This document shows, piece by piece, positions 1 to 8,321 of a stretch of DNA of 8,321 nucleotides. The notes under the pieces are model-generated. The model was given only the letters and a program-made list of their open reading frames with translations. It was not told where the DNA came from and searched no databases. The position numbers were made by a program, and so were the translations under genes. The stretch spans positions 68,060 to 76,380 of the forward strand of contig PBLV01000019.1 in the NCBI GenBank assembly GCA_002721895.1, read 5' to 3'. The stretch is from Verrucomicrobiales bacterium. Lineage in GTDB: Bacteria > Verrucomicrobiota > Verrucomicrobiae > Limisphaerales > UBA1100. Numbering within the stretch: position 1 is the stretch's first letter; every line of letters begins with the position of its first letter.

Positions 1-196
1 GCCGGGTGGCATCGTCAATGAGATTGCCAAAGCCAGTGTCCATGTTCACTGCCGGGACCAACCCAGCAGCCACCGTACGCTGCACATGGGCGGCAAATCC
101 CACCCAATCGGGATTACCGTCGATCTGGAACGGCAACAAAATTGCGGAAATGCCGCGAATGGCCCGGCGCGACCGGATCATGGAAACGGGGTCCAT
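1..196 (-). CDS. Dihydrodipicolinate synthase-like (DapA/NanA superfamily) protein, 5' part only
   Basis: This is the first 65 codons of a minus-strand gene that runs off the left edge. The peptide starts MDPVSMIRSRRAIRGISAIL and continues with a hydrophobic LLPF segment, then DGNPDW, a HVQRTVAAG helix and PAVNMDTG. That order (a first beta strand ending in a pro-rich turn, 'DG..DW', then an 'AAGL.P..N.DTG' second strand) fits the start of the TIM barrel of DHDPS-like aldolases, which use pyruvate or related substrates through a Schiff-base lysine. The lysine lies outside the window, so substrate and function are open. The ATG lies 4 bases beyond the secA stop codon, with AAGG overlapping that stop as a weak ribosome site. 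An in-frame GTG at 211 would give an overlapping start. Translational coupling to secA is likely. The family call is from memory of related proteins. Confidence 0.7.
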   Translation of the reverse strand, partial: MDPVSMIRSRRAIRGISAILLPFQIDGNPDWVGFAAHVQRTVAAGLVPAVNMDTGFGNLIDDATR

Positions 197-200
197 CGCC

Positions 201-3461
<3,261 letters not shown>

Positions 3462-3523
3462 GCCTGTAAAATGGAACGGCAGACCCTACGCAACCGAAGC
3501 GACCGCGTCGAGCCTTTCCATGG

Positions 3524-4354
3524 TCACGCCAAGTGCTTTGTCGCAGCCTCCGGGCTGGCCGCCTCGTGTACCAAGGCCATCAGCGCCTGGGTCATGCCCC
3601 TGGGGTTGGCGTGCTGGATCACATTCCGCCCGTAAACAATGCCCTTGGCACCCTGGGCCATGAGCGCGTGTGTGCGCCGGAAAATTTCCTCATCGGACAC
3701 ACGACCGCCCCCGCGCACCAACACAGGCACGCGCCCGGCCACCTCAATGACCTCGTGGTAATCCGCTGGGTCATCCGTGGGATCGGCCTTGATCACGTCC
3801 GCGCCCAACTCCACGGCTTGGCGCACAAGTGGCTTAATCTTGGCCAGATTGCCATCCACCTGATAGCCGCCCGCCTCGGCGTTGGGCTTAAATACCAGCG
3901 GCTCAATCATCAGCGGCATGCCAAAGCGGTCACACGCCGGCTTCAGCTTGAGGATATTTTCCAGACAATGCCCGGTCACCTCCGCCGCGCCGGGAATGCG
4001 GAACAGATTCACAACCACACAGGCCGCATCCAGTCGCAGGGCCTGCTCCACCGGCTGCTCGATCATCCGGCTGAAGAGGACCTCCGGCAAATTCGTTCCG
4101 TAAACATTGGCCACGTCGGTGCGCAGCACAAGCGAGGGTTTTTCCCGGCCTGCCACCTCCTGCAACAGGGGGGCTTGGCCAACTGTCAACTGGATGGCGT
4201 CCGGCGCGGCTTCCACCAAAGTCCGTACAGCCGACGCCTGATTTTCAATGCCCTGAAGAAAACCCGGCTCATTAAAAAACCCGTGATCCACGGCCACGTC
4301 AAAGCAGTGTCCGGAGGTGGCATTAAAAAGACGCTTCAGTCGATAGTCCTTCAT
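3524..4354 (-). CDS. Class I aldolase of the DhnA/LsrF (DeoC/FbaB) superfamily
   Basis: A 276-residue TIM-barrel aldolase. Visible features are an early DVAVDHGFF strand (residues 19-27) with the Asp-His pair typical of DhnA-type fructose-bisphosphate aldolases and LsrF; a TDVANVYG turn (79-86); IEPLVF (150-155); ADVIKADPTDD (185-195), where Lys189 is the expected Schiff-base lysine; VLVRGGGRVSDEE (211-223); and GAKGIVYGRNVIQH (235-248). The last two should form the phosphate-binding site. Established for the family: these enzymes cleave or condense phosphorylated sugars through a lysine imine. The exact substrate (fructose-1,6-bisphosphate, an LsrF-type autoinducer product, or another sugar phosphate) cannot be told here. 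The ATG has no Shine-Dalgarno sequence and lies only 12 bases from a TATAAC -10 candidate, so the message is probably almost leaderless. It lies upstream of secA on the same strand. There is no signal peptide, so a cytoplasmic enzyme is expected. Confidence 0.85.
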   Translation of the reverse strand: MKDYRLKRLFNATSGHCFDVAVDHGFFNEPGFLQGIENQASAVRTLVEAAPDAIQLTVGQAPLLQEVAGREKPSLVLRTDVANVYGTNLPEVLFSRMIEQPVEQALRLDAACVVVNLFRIPGAAEVTGHCLENILKLKPACDRFGMPLMIEPLVFKPNAEAGGYQVDGNLAKIKPLVRQAVELGADVIKADPTDDPADYHEVIEVAGRVPVLVRGGGRVSDEEIFRRTHALMAQGAKGIVYGRNVIQHANPRGMTQALMALVHEAASPEAATKHLA

Positions 4355-4365
4355 GAGAGCCGCTG

Positions 4366-4394
4366 GTTATAGGCCGGCACACGTGCGCTGGCCA
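4366..4394 (-). promoter_or_regulatory. Candidate promoter of the aldolase gene
   Basis: Reading the minus strand, TGGCCA (4394-4389, 4 of 6 matches to TTGACA) is followed by exactly 17 bases and then TATAAC (4371-4366, 5 of 6 matches to TATAAT). The A of the aldolase ATG is 12 bases past the -10, which predicts a 5' leader of only about 3-6 bases. The promoter begins just downstream of the rhodanese terminator, where an independent promoter would be needed. Confidence 0.5.
4372..4393. promoter_or_regulatory. 22-bp imperfect palindrome, candidate operator
   Basis: The outer arms are GGCC/GGCC and the core is CACGTG (4380-4385). Nine of eleven base-pair positions are symmetric, the exceptions being one A/C and one G/T pair. 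It fills the spacer and overlaps the -35 of the candidate aldolase promoter, where a bound dimeric repressor would block RNA polymerase. No regulator gene is visible in the window. Confidence 0.4.
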
Positions 4395-4397
4395 CCG

Positions 4398-4426
4398 AAA
4401 AGAAAAAGGCGCCCCCGAGGAACGCC
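4398..4426 (-). terminator. Rho-independent terminator after the rhodanese gene
   Basis: On the minus strand GGCGTTCC, loop TCG and GGGGCGCC form an 8-bp stem that includes two G-U pairs. It is followed immediately by TTTTTCTTTT. It begins 23 bases after the rhodanese stop codon, in the correct orientation to end that transcript. The plus-strand reading lacks a T tract, so it is one-directional. Confidence 0.8.
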
Positions 4427-4449
4427 CGTGTTTGGTCTGTGACAGGTAA

Positions 4450-4836
4450 TTAGTTGGCCTTCTCGACCTTCTCGCCAGCGCTCTTCCAGCCACTGATGCC
4501 TGCGCTCATGTGCTTCACATTCGTGTAGCCGAGCTTGGCAGCGAGGTCCGCGGCGCGCTTATACGCCTTGCACTTCGGGCCGCCGCAGTACGCCACGATG
4601 AGGGCGTCCTTGTCCTTGGGCAGCAGCTTGGCCAGCGATTTGCCGCTTTTGGCGTAGCTGATTGCCGTGGGCACGTGCCCCTTGGCGAAGGACTTGGCGC
4701 TCATGACGTCGATCACGGTCACTTTCTTGGCCGCAATTTGCTCCTTCAGCTCCTTGATGGAGATGTCCGGATATTCGCCCGCGCTCAGGGAGACGGCGAA
4801 AAGGGTGGTTACAGCAAATGCCAGGAGTTTCTTCAT
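4450..4836 (-). CDS. Exported single-domain rhodanese-like protein
   Basis: From the chosen start the protein has 128 residues. The N-terminus MKKLLAFAVTTLFAVSLSAG has a two-lysine n-region, a hydrophobic core and a likely signal peptidase I cleavage after LSA, before GEYPD. The mature part is a rhodanese domain: ISIKELKEQI, then VTVIDVMSAKSFAKGHVPTA (the conserved Asp and the 'GHxPxA' turn), then VAYCGGPKCKA with the probable catalytic cysteine at residue 84, followed by AADLAAKLGYTNVKHMSAGISGWKSAG. Rhodaneses carry sulfur as a cysteine persulfide. An exported form would act in the periplasm or envelope, and its donor and acceptor are not evident. The frame stays open to an ATG at 4902, but that would put 22 polar residues ahead of the signal peptide, so the start at 4836 is preferred. 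No Shine-Dalgarno sequence is seen. It is transcribed divergently from the 4989 gene. Confidence 0.85.
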   Translation of the reverse strand: MKKLLAFAVTTLFAVSLSAGEYPDISIKELKEQIAAKKVTVIDVMSAKSFAKGHVPTAISYAKSGKSLAKLLPKDKDALIVAYCGGPKCKAYKRAADLAAKLGYTNVKHMSAGISGWKSAGEKVEKAN

Positions 4837-4843
4837 GGTTATG

Positions 4844-4849
4844 TGTATA
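4844..4849 (-). promoter_or_regulatory. Candidate -10 element of the rhodanese gene
   Basis: TATACA on the minus strand ends 7 bases before the preferred ATG, which would place the transcription start at or within a couple of bases of the start codon. No convincing -35 is spaced correctly: TGGACA at 4868-4863 is only 13 bases away. The call is therefore weak, although it agrees with the absence of a ribosome site. Confidence 0.3.
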
Positions 4850-4923
4850 TGGTTTTGGTTGATGTCCACTCCACAGACGTCCATGCCGGCGGAGTGTTTC
4901 ATTGGACTTGGGTGGGAGCCTAG

Positions 4924-4940
4924 CTATTCGCCTCGAATAG
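4924..4940. repeat. Perfect 7-bp inverted repeat between divergent genes
   Basis: CTATTCG, spacer CCT and CGAATAG form a perfect dyad in the 152-base gap between the rhodanese and the 4989 gene. No T run follows directly on either strand, so a terminator is unlikely. It could be an operator for either gene or a small hairpin. Confidence 0.45.
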
Positions 4941-4963
4941 GCAACCCTTTTCGCTCGCCCTAA

Positions 4964-4977
4964 GCCACCTCGGTGGC
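4964..4977. repeat. 6-bp inverted repeat just upstream of the 4989 start
   Basis: GCCACC, TC and GGTGGC form a dyad whose right end is 11 bases before the ATG at 4989. With only two central bases it is better suited to protein binding than to an RNA hairpin, although a 5-bp stem with a 4-base loop is possible. It might occur by chance in GC-rich DNA. Confidence 0.3.
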
Positions 4978-4988
4978 AATATCTCCCC

Positions 4989-5870
4989 ATGGCCCACGCA
5001 ACCTTCAAGATTGGCGATCTCACCGCCCTCATCGGTGACAACTCCGCCCACGAACCCTCCGGTGGCCATCGTGCTGGATACAACGGAGTCTGGGATTTCC
5101 GGCACCGCCAATCCTCCCGCAGCATTTTCGTTCCCCGTTATGCCGGCCTCAACCTTGAGCATATCTTCAATGGCGAAACAGAGTTTCAGGATCGCGACAC
5201 CTTCTTTGAGCCCCGCCGCGCGCCCATGATCTTCCGCAAACTCAACGATCAGCAGGCCCAGCTTCACCAGCCGCCCACGCCCCATCTCCATGTCGAAAGC
5301 ACCACCACTTTCACCCTGCGCCCACCGTGGTATCTCGACATTGAATTCCGCTGCACGCCGCACCAACATGTCCATCGCCGCGGCTGGTTCGGCTGTTTCT
5401 GGGCCAGCTACATCAATGCCCCAGCCGACAAGAGCCTTTATTTTACCGGCGGCTGGCGCCCCAAGGAACACCTTTGGATGCAATTTTGCACCCAAGCCCA
5501 TGACGACGAAAGCACCGTCCTTGCCCATGACGACACCTTTAAACTCACGTGGAAGGAAGGCACCCGGGATGCTCTGTTTAAAAACTTCTCCCCCATGCGC
5601 TTTGCCCGGCCCCTTTATTATGGGCGGTTTGAAGGCCTCACATACATCCTCATGTTCAAGCCAGCCGCCGGCATTCGGTTCACTCATTCCCCCAGTGGCG
5701 GCGGTGTCAATCAGGAACACAACACCTCCAACCCCGCGTGGGACTGGCAGTTCATTGTCCCCAAGTACGAGGTCATGCGCGAATACAAGTATCAGGCCCG
5801 GGCCATTCTCCGACCCCACTGTTCGCGTGAGGCCATCCTTGAGGAATACGAAAAATGGGCCGACCAGTAA
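4989..5870 (+). CDS. Unrecognised 293-residue soluble protein, probably beta-rich
   Basis: I do not recognise this family with confidence. There is no signal peptide or membrane helix. The protein is rich in Trp, Tyr, Phe and His, with many alternating short strands: NGVWDFRHR (32-40), SIFVPRYAGLNLEHIF (45-60), TTTFTLRPPWYLDIEFRCTP (105-124), RRGWFGCFWASYIN (130-143), SLYFTGGW (149-156), LWMQFCTQAH (162-171), RPLYYGRFEGLTYILMF (207-223) and AWDWQFIVPKYE (250-261). This resembles an all-beta sandwich, perhaps of the galactose-mutarotase or carbohydrate-binding type, but that is a guess from composition. It ends in a charged helix (280-293). A 331-codon open frame on the opposite strand covers the same stretch. 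The plus frame is preferred because its protein looks like a normal folded globular sequence, while the other is a Gly/Val/Ala-rich shadow. The ATG lacks a Shine-Dalgarno sequence. Confidence 0.75.
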   Translation: MAHATFKIGDLTALIGDNSAHEPSGGHRAGYNGVWDFRHRQSSRSIFVPRYAGLNLEHIFNGETEFQDRDTFFEPRRAPMIFRKLNDQQAQLHQPPTPHLHVESTTTFTLRPPWYLDIEFRCTPHQHVHRRGWFGCFWASYINAPADKSLYFTGGWRPKEHLWMQFCTQAHDDESTVLAHDDTFKLTWKEGTRDALFKNFSPMRFARPLYYGRFEGLTYILMFKPAAGIRFTHSPSGGGVNQEHNTSNPAWDWQFIVPKYEVMREYKYQARAILRPHCSREAILEEYEKWADQ

Positions 5871-5898
5871 GCTCCACCTCGGGTCTGGGATTTCTGCC

Positions 5899-5927
5899 TT
5901 GGCAACAGCACCCAATTTGAATATTCA
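5899..5927 (+). promoter_or_regulatory. Possible promoter for the FmdB-type gene and following genes
   Basis: TTGGCA (5899-5904, 5 of 6 matches to the -35 consensus), a 17-base spacer and TATTCA (5922-5927, 3 of 6 matches to the -10 consensus) lie in the 84-base gap after the 293-residue protein gene. The expected transcript would start about 20 bases before the ATG at 5955. The weak -10 keeps this tentative. Confidence 0.3.
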
Positions 5928-5954
5928 GCGGCCAGAAACTGTTTTTCACTGGAC

Positions 5955-6440
5955 ATGCCCATCTACGAATATGCCTGCCCCGAGTGCCGTAAAATCTTTT
6001 CCTTCCTCGCGCGTCGCCTGAAGCCCACCCGCAAGCCGGCCTGCCCCCAGTGTGGCAACAAAAAACTGGAGAAGGAGGTCAGCCGTTTCGCGCCCCTCAA
6101 GGGCGCCACCGAGACCGGAGGGGATGACTCTCCCGATTTTGACGGCCCACGCATGGACCGTTTCATGCGCGAGATGGAAAAGGACATGGCGCACCTCGAC
6201 GAAAACAATCCCAAACACATGGCGCACATGATGCGCAAGATGCAGAAAGCCTTGCCCGACGACATGATGCCCAAGGAAATGAACGACGCCATACGGCGAC
6301 TGGAATCCGGCGAGGATCCTGACAAGATAGAGGAGGATATGGGGGAGATATTCGACCAGTTCATGGGGCCAGATGAATCCGGTGGCCCTGGCGGCAGCAG
6401 CGCGTCCTACACGCGTGACAGCGGTCTTTACGACCTGTGA
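5955..6440 (+). CDS. FmdB-family zinc-ribbon protein with Met-rich acidic tail
   Basis: The start MPIYEYACPEC is the signature N-terminus of FmdB-type putative regulatory proteins, which fixes the ATG despite the lack of a ribosome site. Cys8, Cys11, Cys30 and Cys33 form a CxxC...CxxC zinc ribbon. A linker (about 50-65) leads to a predicted helical tail, about 67-137, with thirteen methionines and many acidic and lysine residues, including RRLESGEDPDKIEEDMG (114-130). A Gly/Ser-rich end follows. FmdB was named from a link to formamidase or amidase expression, but most members have no proven role. The extended tail is longer than the roughly 70-100 residues of minimal FmdB proteins. I recall tails with a similar 'LE.GEDP..IEE' pattern elsewhere, so it is probably a known subfamily. 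It lies 57 bases before the next zinc-binding gene and is probably cotranscribed with it. Confidence 0.88.
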   Translation: MPIYEYACPECRKIFSFLARRLKPTRKPACPQCGNKKLEKEVSRFAPLKGATETGGDDSPDFDGPRMDRFMREMEKDMAHLDENNPKHMAHMMRKMQKALPDDMMPKEMNDAIRRLESGEDPDKIEEDMGEIFDQFMGPDESGGPGGSSASYTRDSGLYDL

Positions 6441-6497
6441 GGCCGTGAACAACAAAGCGTTGCGCGGCTGCCCGGCGAGTTTTTCAATGGGGCTTTC

Positions 6498-7082
6498 ATG
6501 AATGATTGGAACATCCAGACGCGCGGGCATGCCTGCGGGGAATGCGAGGCACGATTCACCGACCGAAGTGCTTGCCACACGCTGCTGGTGGACGAGGATC
6601 GCGAGTTTCGCCGTCTGGACTTGTGTGACGGCTGCTGGGCCGCAAAATACGCCGAAGGCGCCAATCACCGTAAGGGGTTCATCTCACATTGGCAGGGGAT
6701 TTATGAAGCCCCACCGGAAGAGCCGCCGGATGTGATTGAAAAGGACACGGCGGAATCCCTGTTGCGCAAGCTCGTGGCCACACACGAGGAACGCTGGCGT
6801 GAGGCCAGCTACATTCTGGCCGTAATGCTGGAGCGTAAGCGGTTGCTGAAGGTCAAGGAACAACTGCGCGAGGAGGGTAGGCGAGTGTTTGTCTATGAGC
6901 ACCCGGCAAGCGGCGACCTGTTCACGATCCCGGACCCGGATTTAAAACTGGAGGAACTGGAACAGGTGCAGATAGAGGTGGCGGCGCTCTTGGAGCATGG
7001 TCTGCCGCGAGGCGATGAGCCCTGGCCGCCGGAGGCGGTGGAGGAAGAACAAGCGACGCCTGAGCCCACGACGGCTTCCTGA
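6498..7082 (+). CDS. Unnamed CxxC/CxxC putative zinc-binding protein upstream of rnc
   Basis: A 194-residue protein without a named family that I can assign. The N-terminus holds Cys13-x2-Cys16 and Cys43-x2-Cys46 with 26 residues between, in the pattern 'CGEC...LDLCDGCW', which suggests one zinc ribbon. An extra Cys26-His27 lies in the loop. A helical middle part (82-126) contains ERWREASYILAVMLERKRLL (98-117), followed by a short beta-like part RRVFVYEHPASGDLFTIPDP (128-147), a helix LKLEELEQVQIEVAALLEHG (149-168) and an acidic, Pro/Glu-rich end. I recall unnamed proteins of this layout in Planctomycetes and related groups, always without function. There is no signal peptide. A GGGG stretch about 7 bases before the ATG is the only ribosome-site-like element. 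The gene ends 3 bases before rnc, so it should be cotranslated with it. Confidence 0.82.
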   Translation: MNDWNIQTRGHACGECEARFTDRSACHTLLVDEDREFRRLDLCDGCWAAKYAEGANHRKGFISHWQGIYEAPPEEPPDVIEKDTAESLLRKLVATHEERWREASYILAVMLERKRLLKVKEQLREEGRRVFVYEHPASGDLFTIPDPDLKLEELEQVQIEVAALLEHGLPRGDEPWPPEAVEEEQATPEPTTAS

Positions 7083-7085
7083 CCC

Positions 7086-7829
7086 ATGCCACGGCTGGGG
7101 CCATTTCAAAAACGCATCGGATACACCTTCCGCAAGCCGGAGCTGTTGTCGCTGGCGTTGACGCATCCCTCGGTGGGCCACGAAAAGGGAGAAGCAGTAG
7201 CGAACAACCAGCGGCTTGAATTTCTGGGAGACGCCGTCCTGCAACTCACCATCAGTGCAGCCCTGTACAAGGAATTCCCCGGGCGCGATGAGGGAGCACT
7301 GTCCAAGGCGCGCGCGCGGCTGGTCAACCGCGAAGGATTGGCGGCCCGCGCCAGAGCCATTCGCTTGGGCACACAACTAATCCTCAGTCGCGGCGAGGAA
7401 AAGAGCGGCGGACGCGACCGCGACTCGGCACTGGCTGACGCCTTTGAGGCGTTGGTAGGCGCGATCTATCTCGATGGAGGGTTCACCAAGGTTCGGAAAT
7501 TTGTGCATGCGCAGTTTGAAAAAGTGCTGCATGGAGTGGATGCGGGCCAGTTTGTGGGCAATCCCAAGGGGGAGTTGCAGGAAATGATGCAGTCCAAGTC
7601 ACACGTGTCGCCGGATTACAAACTTCTGGATGCCACCGGGCCGGATCACGACCGTGAGTTTGTCTGCGCAGTTCACCACGAGGGCCGCGAACTGGCGCGC
7701 GGCAAAGGCAAAAGCAAGAAGCTGGCGGAAGCGGATGCCGCCGCGGCAGCGATTTGTGTTTTGAAAAAGCCTGCGCGTAAAAAGCGGAGTCGCAAGAAGA
7801 CTGCCGCCCGCAGTGCCGGAAGTCATTGA
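7086..7829 (+). CDS. rnc: Ribonuclease III
   Basis: RNase III cleaves double-stranded RNA, including rRNA precursors, and acts as a dimer with two metal ions per site. The 247 residues show the signature [12 protein letters not shown] (41-52), with Glu45 and Asp49, and [15 protein letters not shown] (118-132), with Asp118 and Glu121; these four are the expected metal-binding catalytic residues. A double-stranded-RNA-binding domain runs from about [11 protein letters not shown] (159-169) to about 226, with the basic [14 protein letters not shown] segment (206-219) at its RNA-contacting helix. It ends in a strongly basic tail (227-243) of Lys/Arg repeats, longer than in E. coli, which may add RNA affinity. 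The ATG follows the preceding stop by three bases with no Shine-Dalgarno sequence, which suggests translational coupling. Confidence 0.97.
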   Translation: MPRLGPFQKRIGYTFRKPELLSLALTHPSVGHEKGEAVANNQRLEFLGDAVLQLTISAALYKEFPGRDEGALSKARARLVNREGLAARARAIRLGTQLILSRGEEKSGGRDRDSALADAFEALVGAIYLDGGFTKVRKFVHAQFEKVLHGVDAGQFVGNPKGELQEMMQSKSHVSPDYKLLDATGPDHDREFVCAVHHEGRELARGKGKSKKLAEADAAAAAICVLKKPARKKRSRKKTAARSAGSH

Positions 7830-7836
7830 AATTGAC

Positions 7837-7876
7837 GCGGAGGGGCATTTCCCGTTAGGTTCCAGCCGCTTTTTTT
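7837..7876 (+). terminator. Weak possible terminator between rnc and clpP
   Basis: GCGGAGGG (7837-7844) can pair with CCAGCCGC (7862-7869) through four outer and two inner G-C pairs around an A-G/G-A internal loop, followed by seven T residues (7870-7876). The loop is long at 17 bases and the stem is interrupted, so this may be only a T-rich leader of clpP. A TTGACG at 7832-7837 resembles a -35, but no matching -10 is seen. Confidence 0.2.
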
Positions 7877-7881
7877 GTTCT

Positions 7882-8321
7882 ATGGGCAAGGAGATTCAAA
7901 ACAACTATCTCGTCCCGCACGTGGTCGAACAGACCGGGCGCGGAGAACGAGGCTACGACATTTACTCGCGGCTGCTGGTCGACCGGATCATTTTTCTCGG
8001 CACCGGCATTGACGATCAAGTTGCCAACGTCGTCATCGCCCAAATGTTGTTTTTGCAGATGACTGACCCGAAGAAGGACATTCATCTCTACATCAACTCA
8101 CCCGGCGGCCATGTGACTGCCGGGTTGGCGGTCTATGACACGATGCAGTTCCTGACCTGCGACGTGAACACCTACTGCATTGGCCAAGCCGCCAGCATGG
8201 GGGCCGTCCTGCTGGCGGGAGGAACGGCGGGCAAACGCTACTCGCTGCCCAACGCCAACATCATGATCCATCAAGTCTTGGGCGGTGCCGAGGGACAGGC
8301 GACGGACATGGAGATTCGCGT
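7882..8321 (+). CDS. clpP: ATP-dependent Clp protease proteolytic subunit ClpP, 3' end missing
   Basis: The first 146 codons of clpP, cut by the right edge. ClpP forms a double heptameric chamber that degrades proteins fed by Clp ATPases. Seen: an N-terminal segment with [15 protein letters not shown] (26-40), typical of the axial and handle-forming N-domain; [11 protein letters not shown] (71-81), with the oxyanion-hole glycines; [14 protein letters not shown] (101-114), with catalytic Ser105; and PNANIMIHQ (123-131), with catalytic His130. The catalytic Asp should lie beyond the window. The start ATG gives the usual short N-terminus. It has no Shine-Dalgarno sequence and is preceded by T7. 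It follows rnc by 52 bases on the same strand. No Clp ATPase gene is visible, although clpX often follows clpP in other genomes. Confidence 0.97.
   Translation, partial: MGKEIQNNYLVPHVVEQTGRGERGYDIYSRLLVDRIIFLGTGIDDQVANVVIAQMLFLQMTDPKKDIHLYINSPGGHVTAGLAVYDTMQFLTCDVNTYCIGQAASMGAVLLAGGTAGKRYSLPNANIMIHQVLGGAEGQATDMEIR

Noticed and set aside
3483..3518. 11-codon ORF (MERLDAVASVA) between aldolase and secA, a possible SecM-like leader
   Set aside because: It is tiny and has no signal sequence, arrest motif or ribosome site. Its position upstream of secA is the only argument for it.
3533..4372. 279-codon plus-strand open frame opposite the aldolase
   Set aside because: The minus strand carries a clear aldolase with catalytic motifs. 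The plus product is His/Arg/Leu-rich and has no domain.
4837..4902. Longer rhodanese start at 4902
   Set aside because: It would place 22 polar residues before a textbook signal peptide. The ATG at 4836 is followed directly by the lysine pair and hydrophobic core.
4902..4930. TTGGAC-17-TATTCG as a promoter for the 4989 gene
   Set aside because: Only three matches in each hexamer, no better than chance.
4920..5915. 331-codon minus-strand open frame opposite the 293-residue gene
   Set aside because: Its product is Gly/Val/Ala-rich with no recognisable motifs, as expected for an antisense shadow in GC-rich DNA. The plus-strand product looks like a normal folded protein.
6462..6485. Hairpin with T5 between the FmdB-type gene and the next gene
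   Set aside because: The stem is only five pairs with a bulge, and the genes look cotranscribed.
5946..6668. 240-codon minus-strand open frame across the two zinc-ribbon genes
   Set aside because: It spans two well-supported plus-strand genes and has no motif of its own.

Overview
The window reads as chromosomal housekeeping DNA from a GC-rich Gram-negative bacterium, most likely a member of the PVC group and probably a verrucomicrobium. This placement is an inference from protein flavour. It rests on the SecA with a long insert of the kind I recall from Bacteroidetes and PVC bacteria, on unnamed proteins of a type I associate with Planctomycetes and Verrucomicrobia, and on the near absence of Shine-Dalgarno sequences. 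No mobile element, CRISPR array, tRNA or rRNA was seen, and no gene-free stretch exceeds about 150 bases.

Left half, minus strand (read right to left): a small exported rhodanese-domain protein (4836-4450), which ends in a good intrinsic terminator (4426-4398); a DhnA/LsrF-type class I aldolase (4354-3524), with its own candidate promoter and an unusual 22-bp palindrome between -35 and -10; secA (3461-201), 62 bases downstream of the aldolase; and the first 65 codons of a dihydrodipicolinate-synthase-like protein (196 to the window edge), which starts 4 bases after the secA stop. Aldolase, secA and the DHDPS-like gene could be one transcript.

Right half, plus strand: an unrecognised 293-residue soluble protein (4989-5870) divergent from the rhodanese; an FmdB-type zinc-ribbon protein with a Met-rich acidic tail (5955-6440); a second unnamed CxxC/CxxC protein (6498-7082); rnc, encoding RNase III (7086-7829), 3 bases after it; and the 5' part of clpP (from 7882 to the edge). 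The last four genes are closely spaced and join RNA processing to proteolysis, with two small zinc-ribbon proteins of unknown job.

The most notable points are a SecA that carries an N-terminal transmembrane helix and disordered tail ahead of its motor domain, and the compact aldolase control region, where a terminator, a promoter and a palindromic operator candidate sit within about 60 bases of a nearly leaderless start. I do not see a clear novel multi-gene system. Most of the window is ordinary core gene content.
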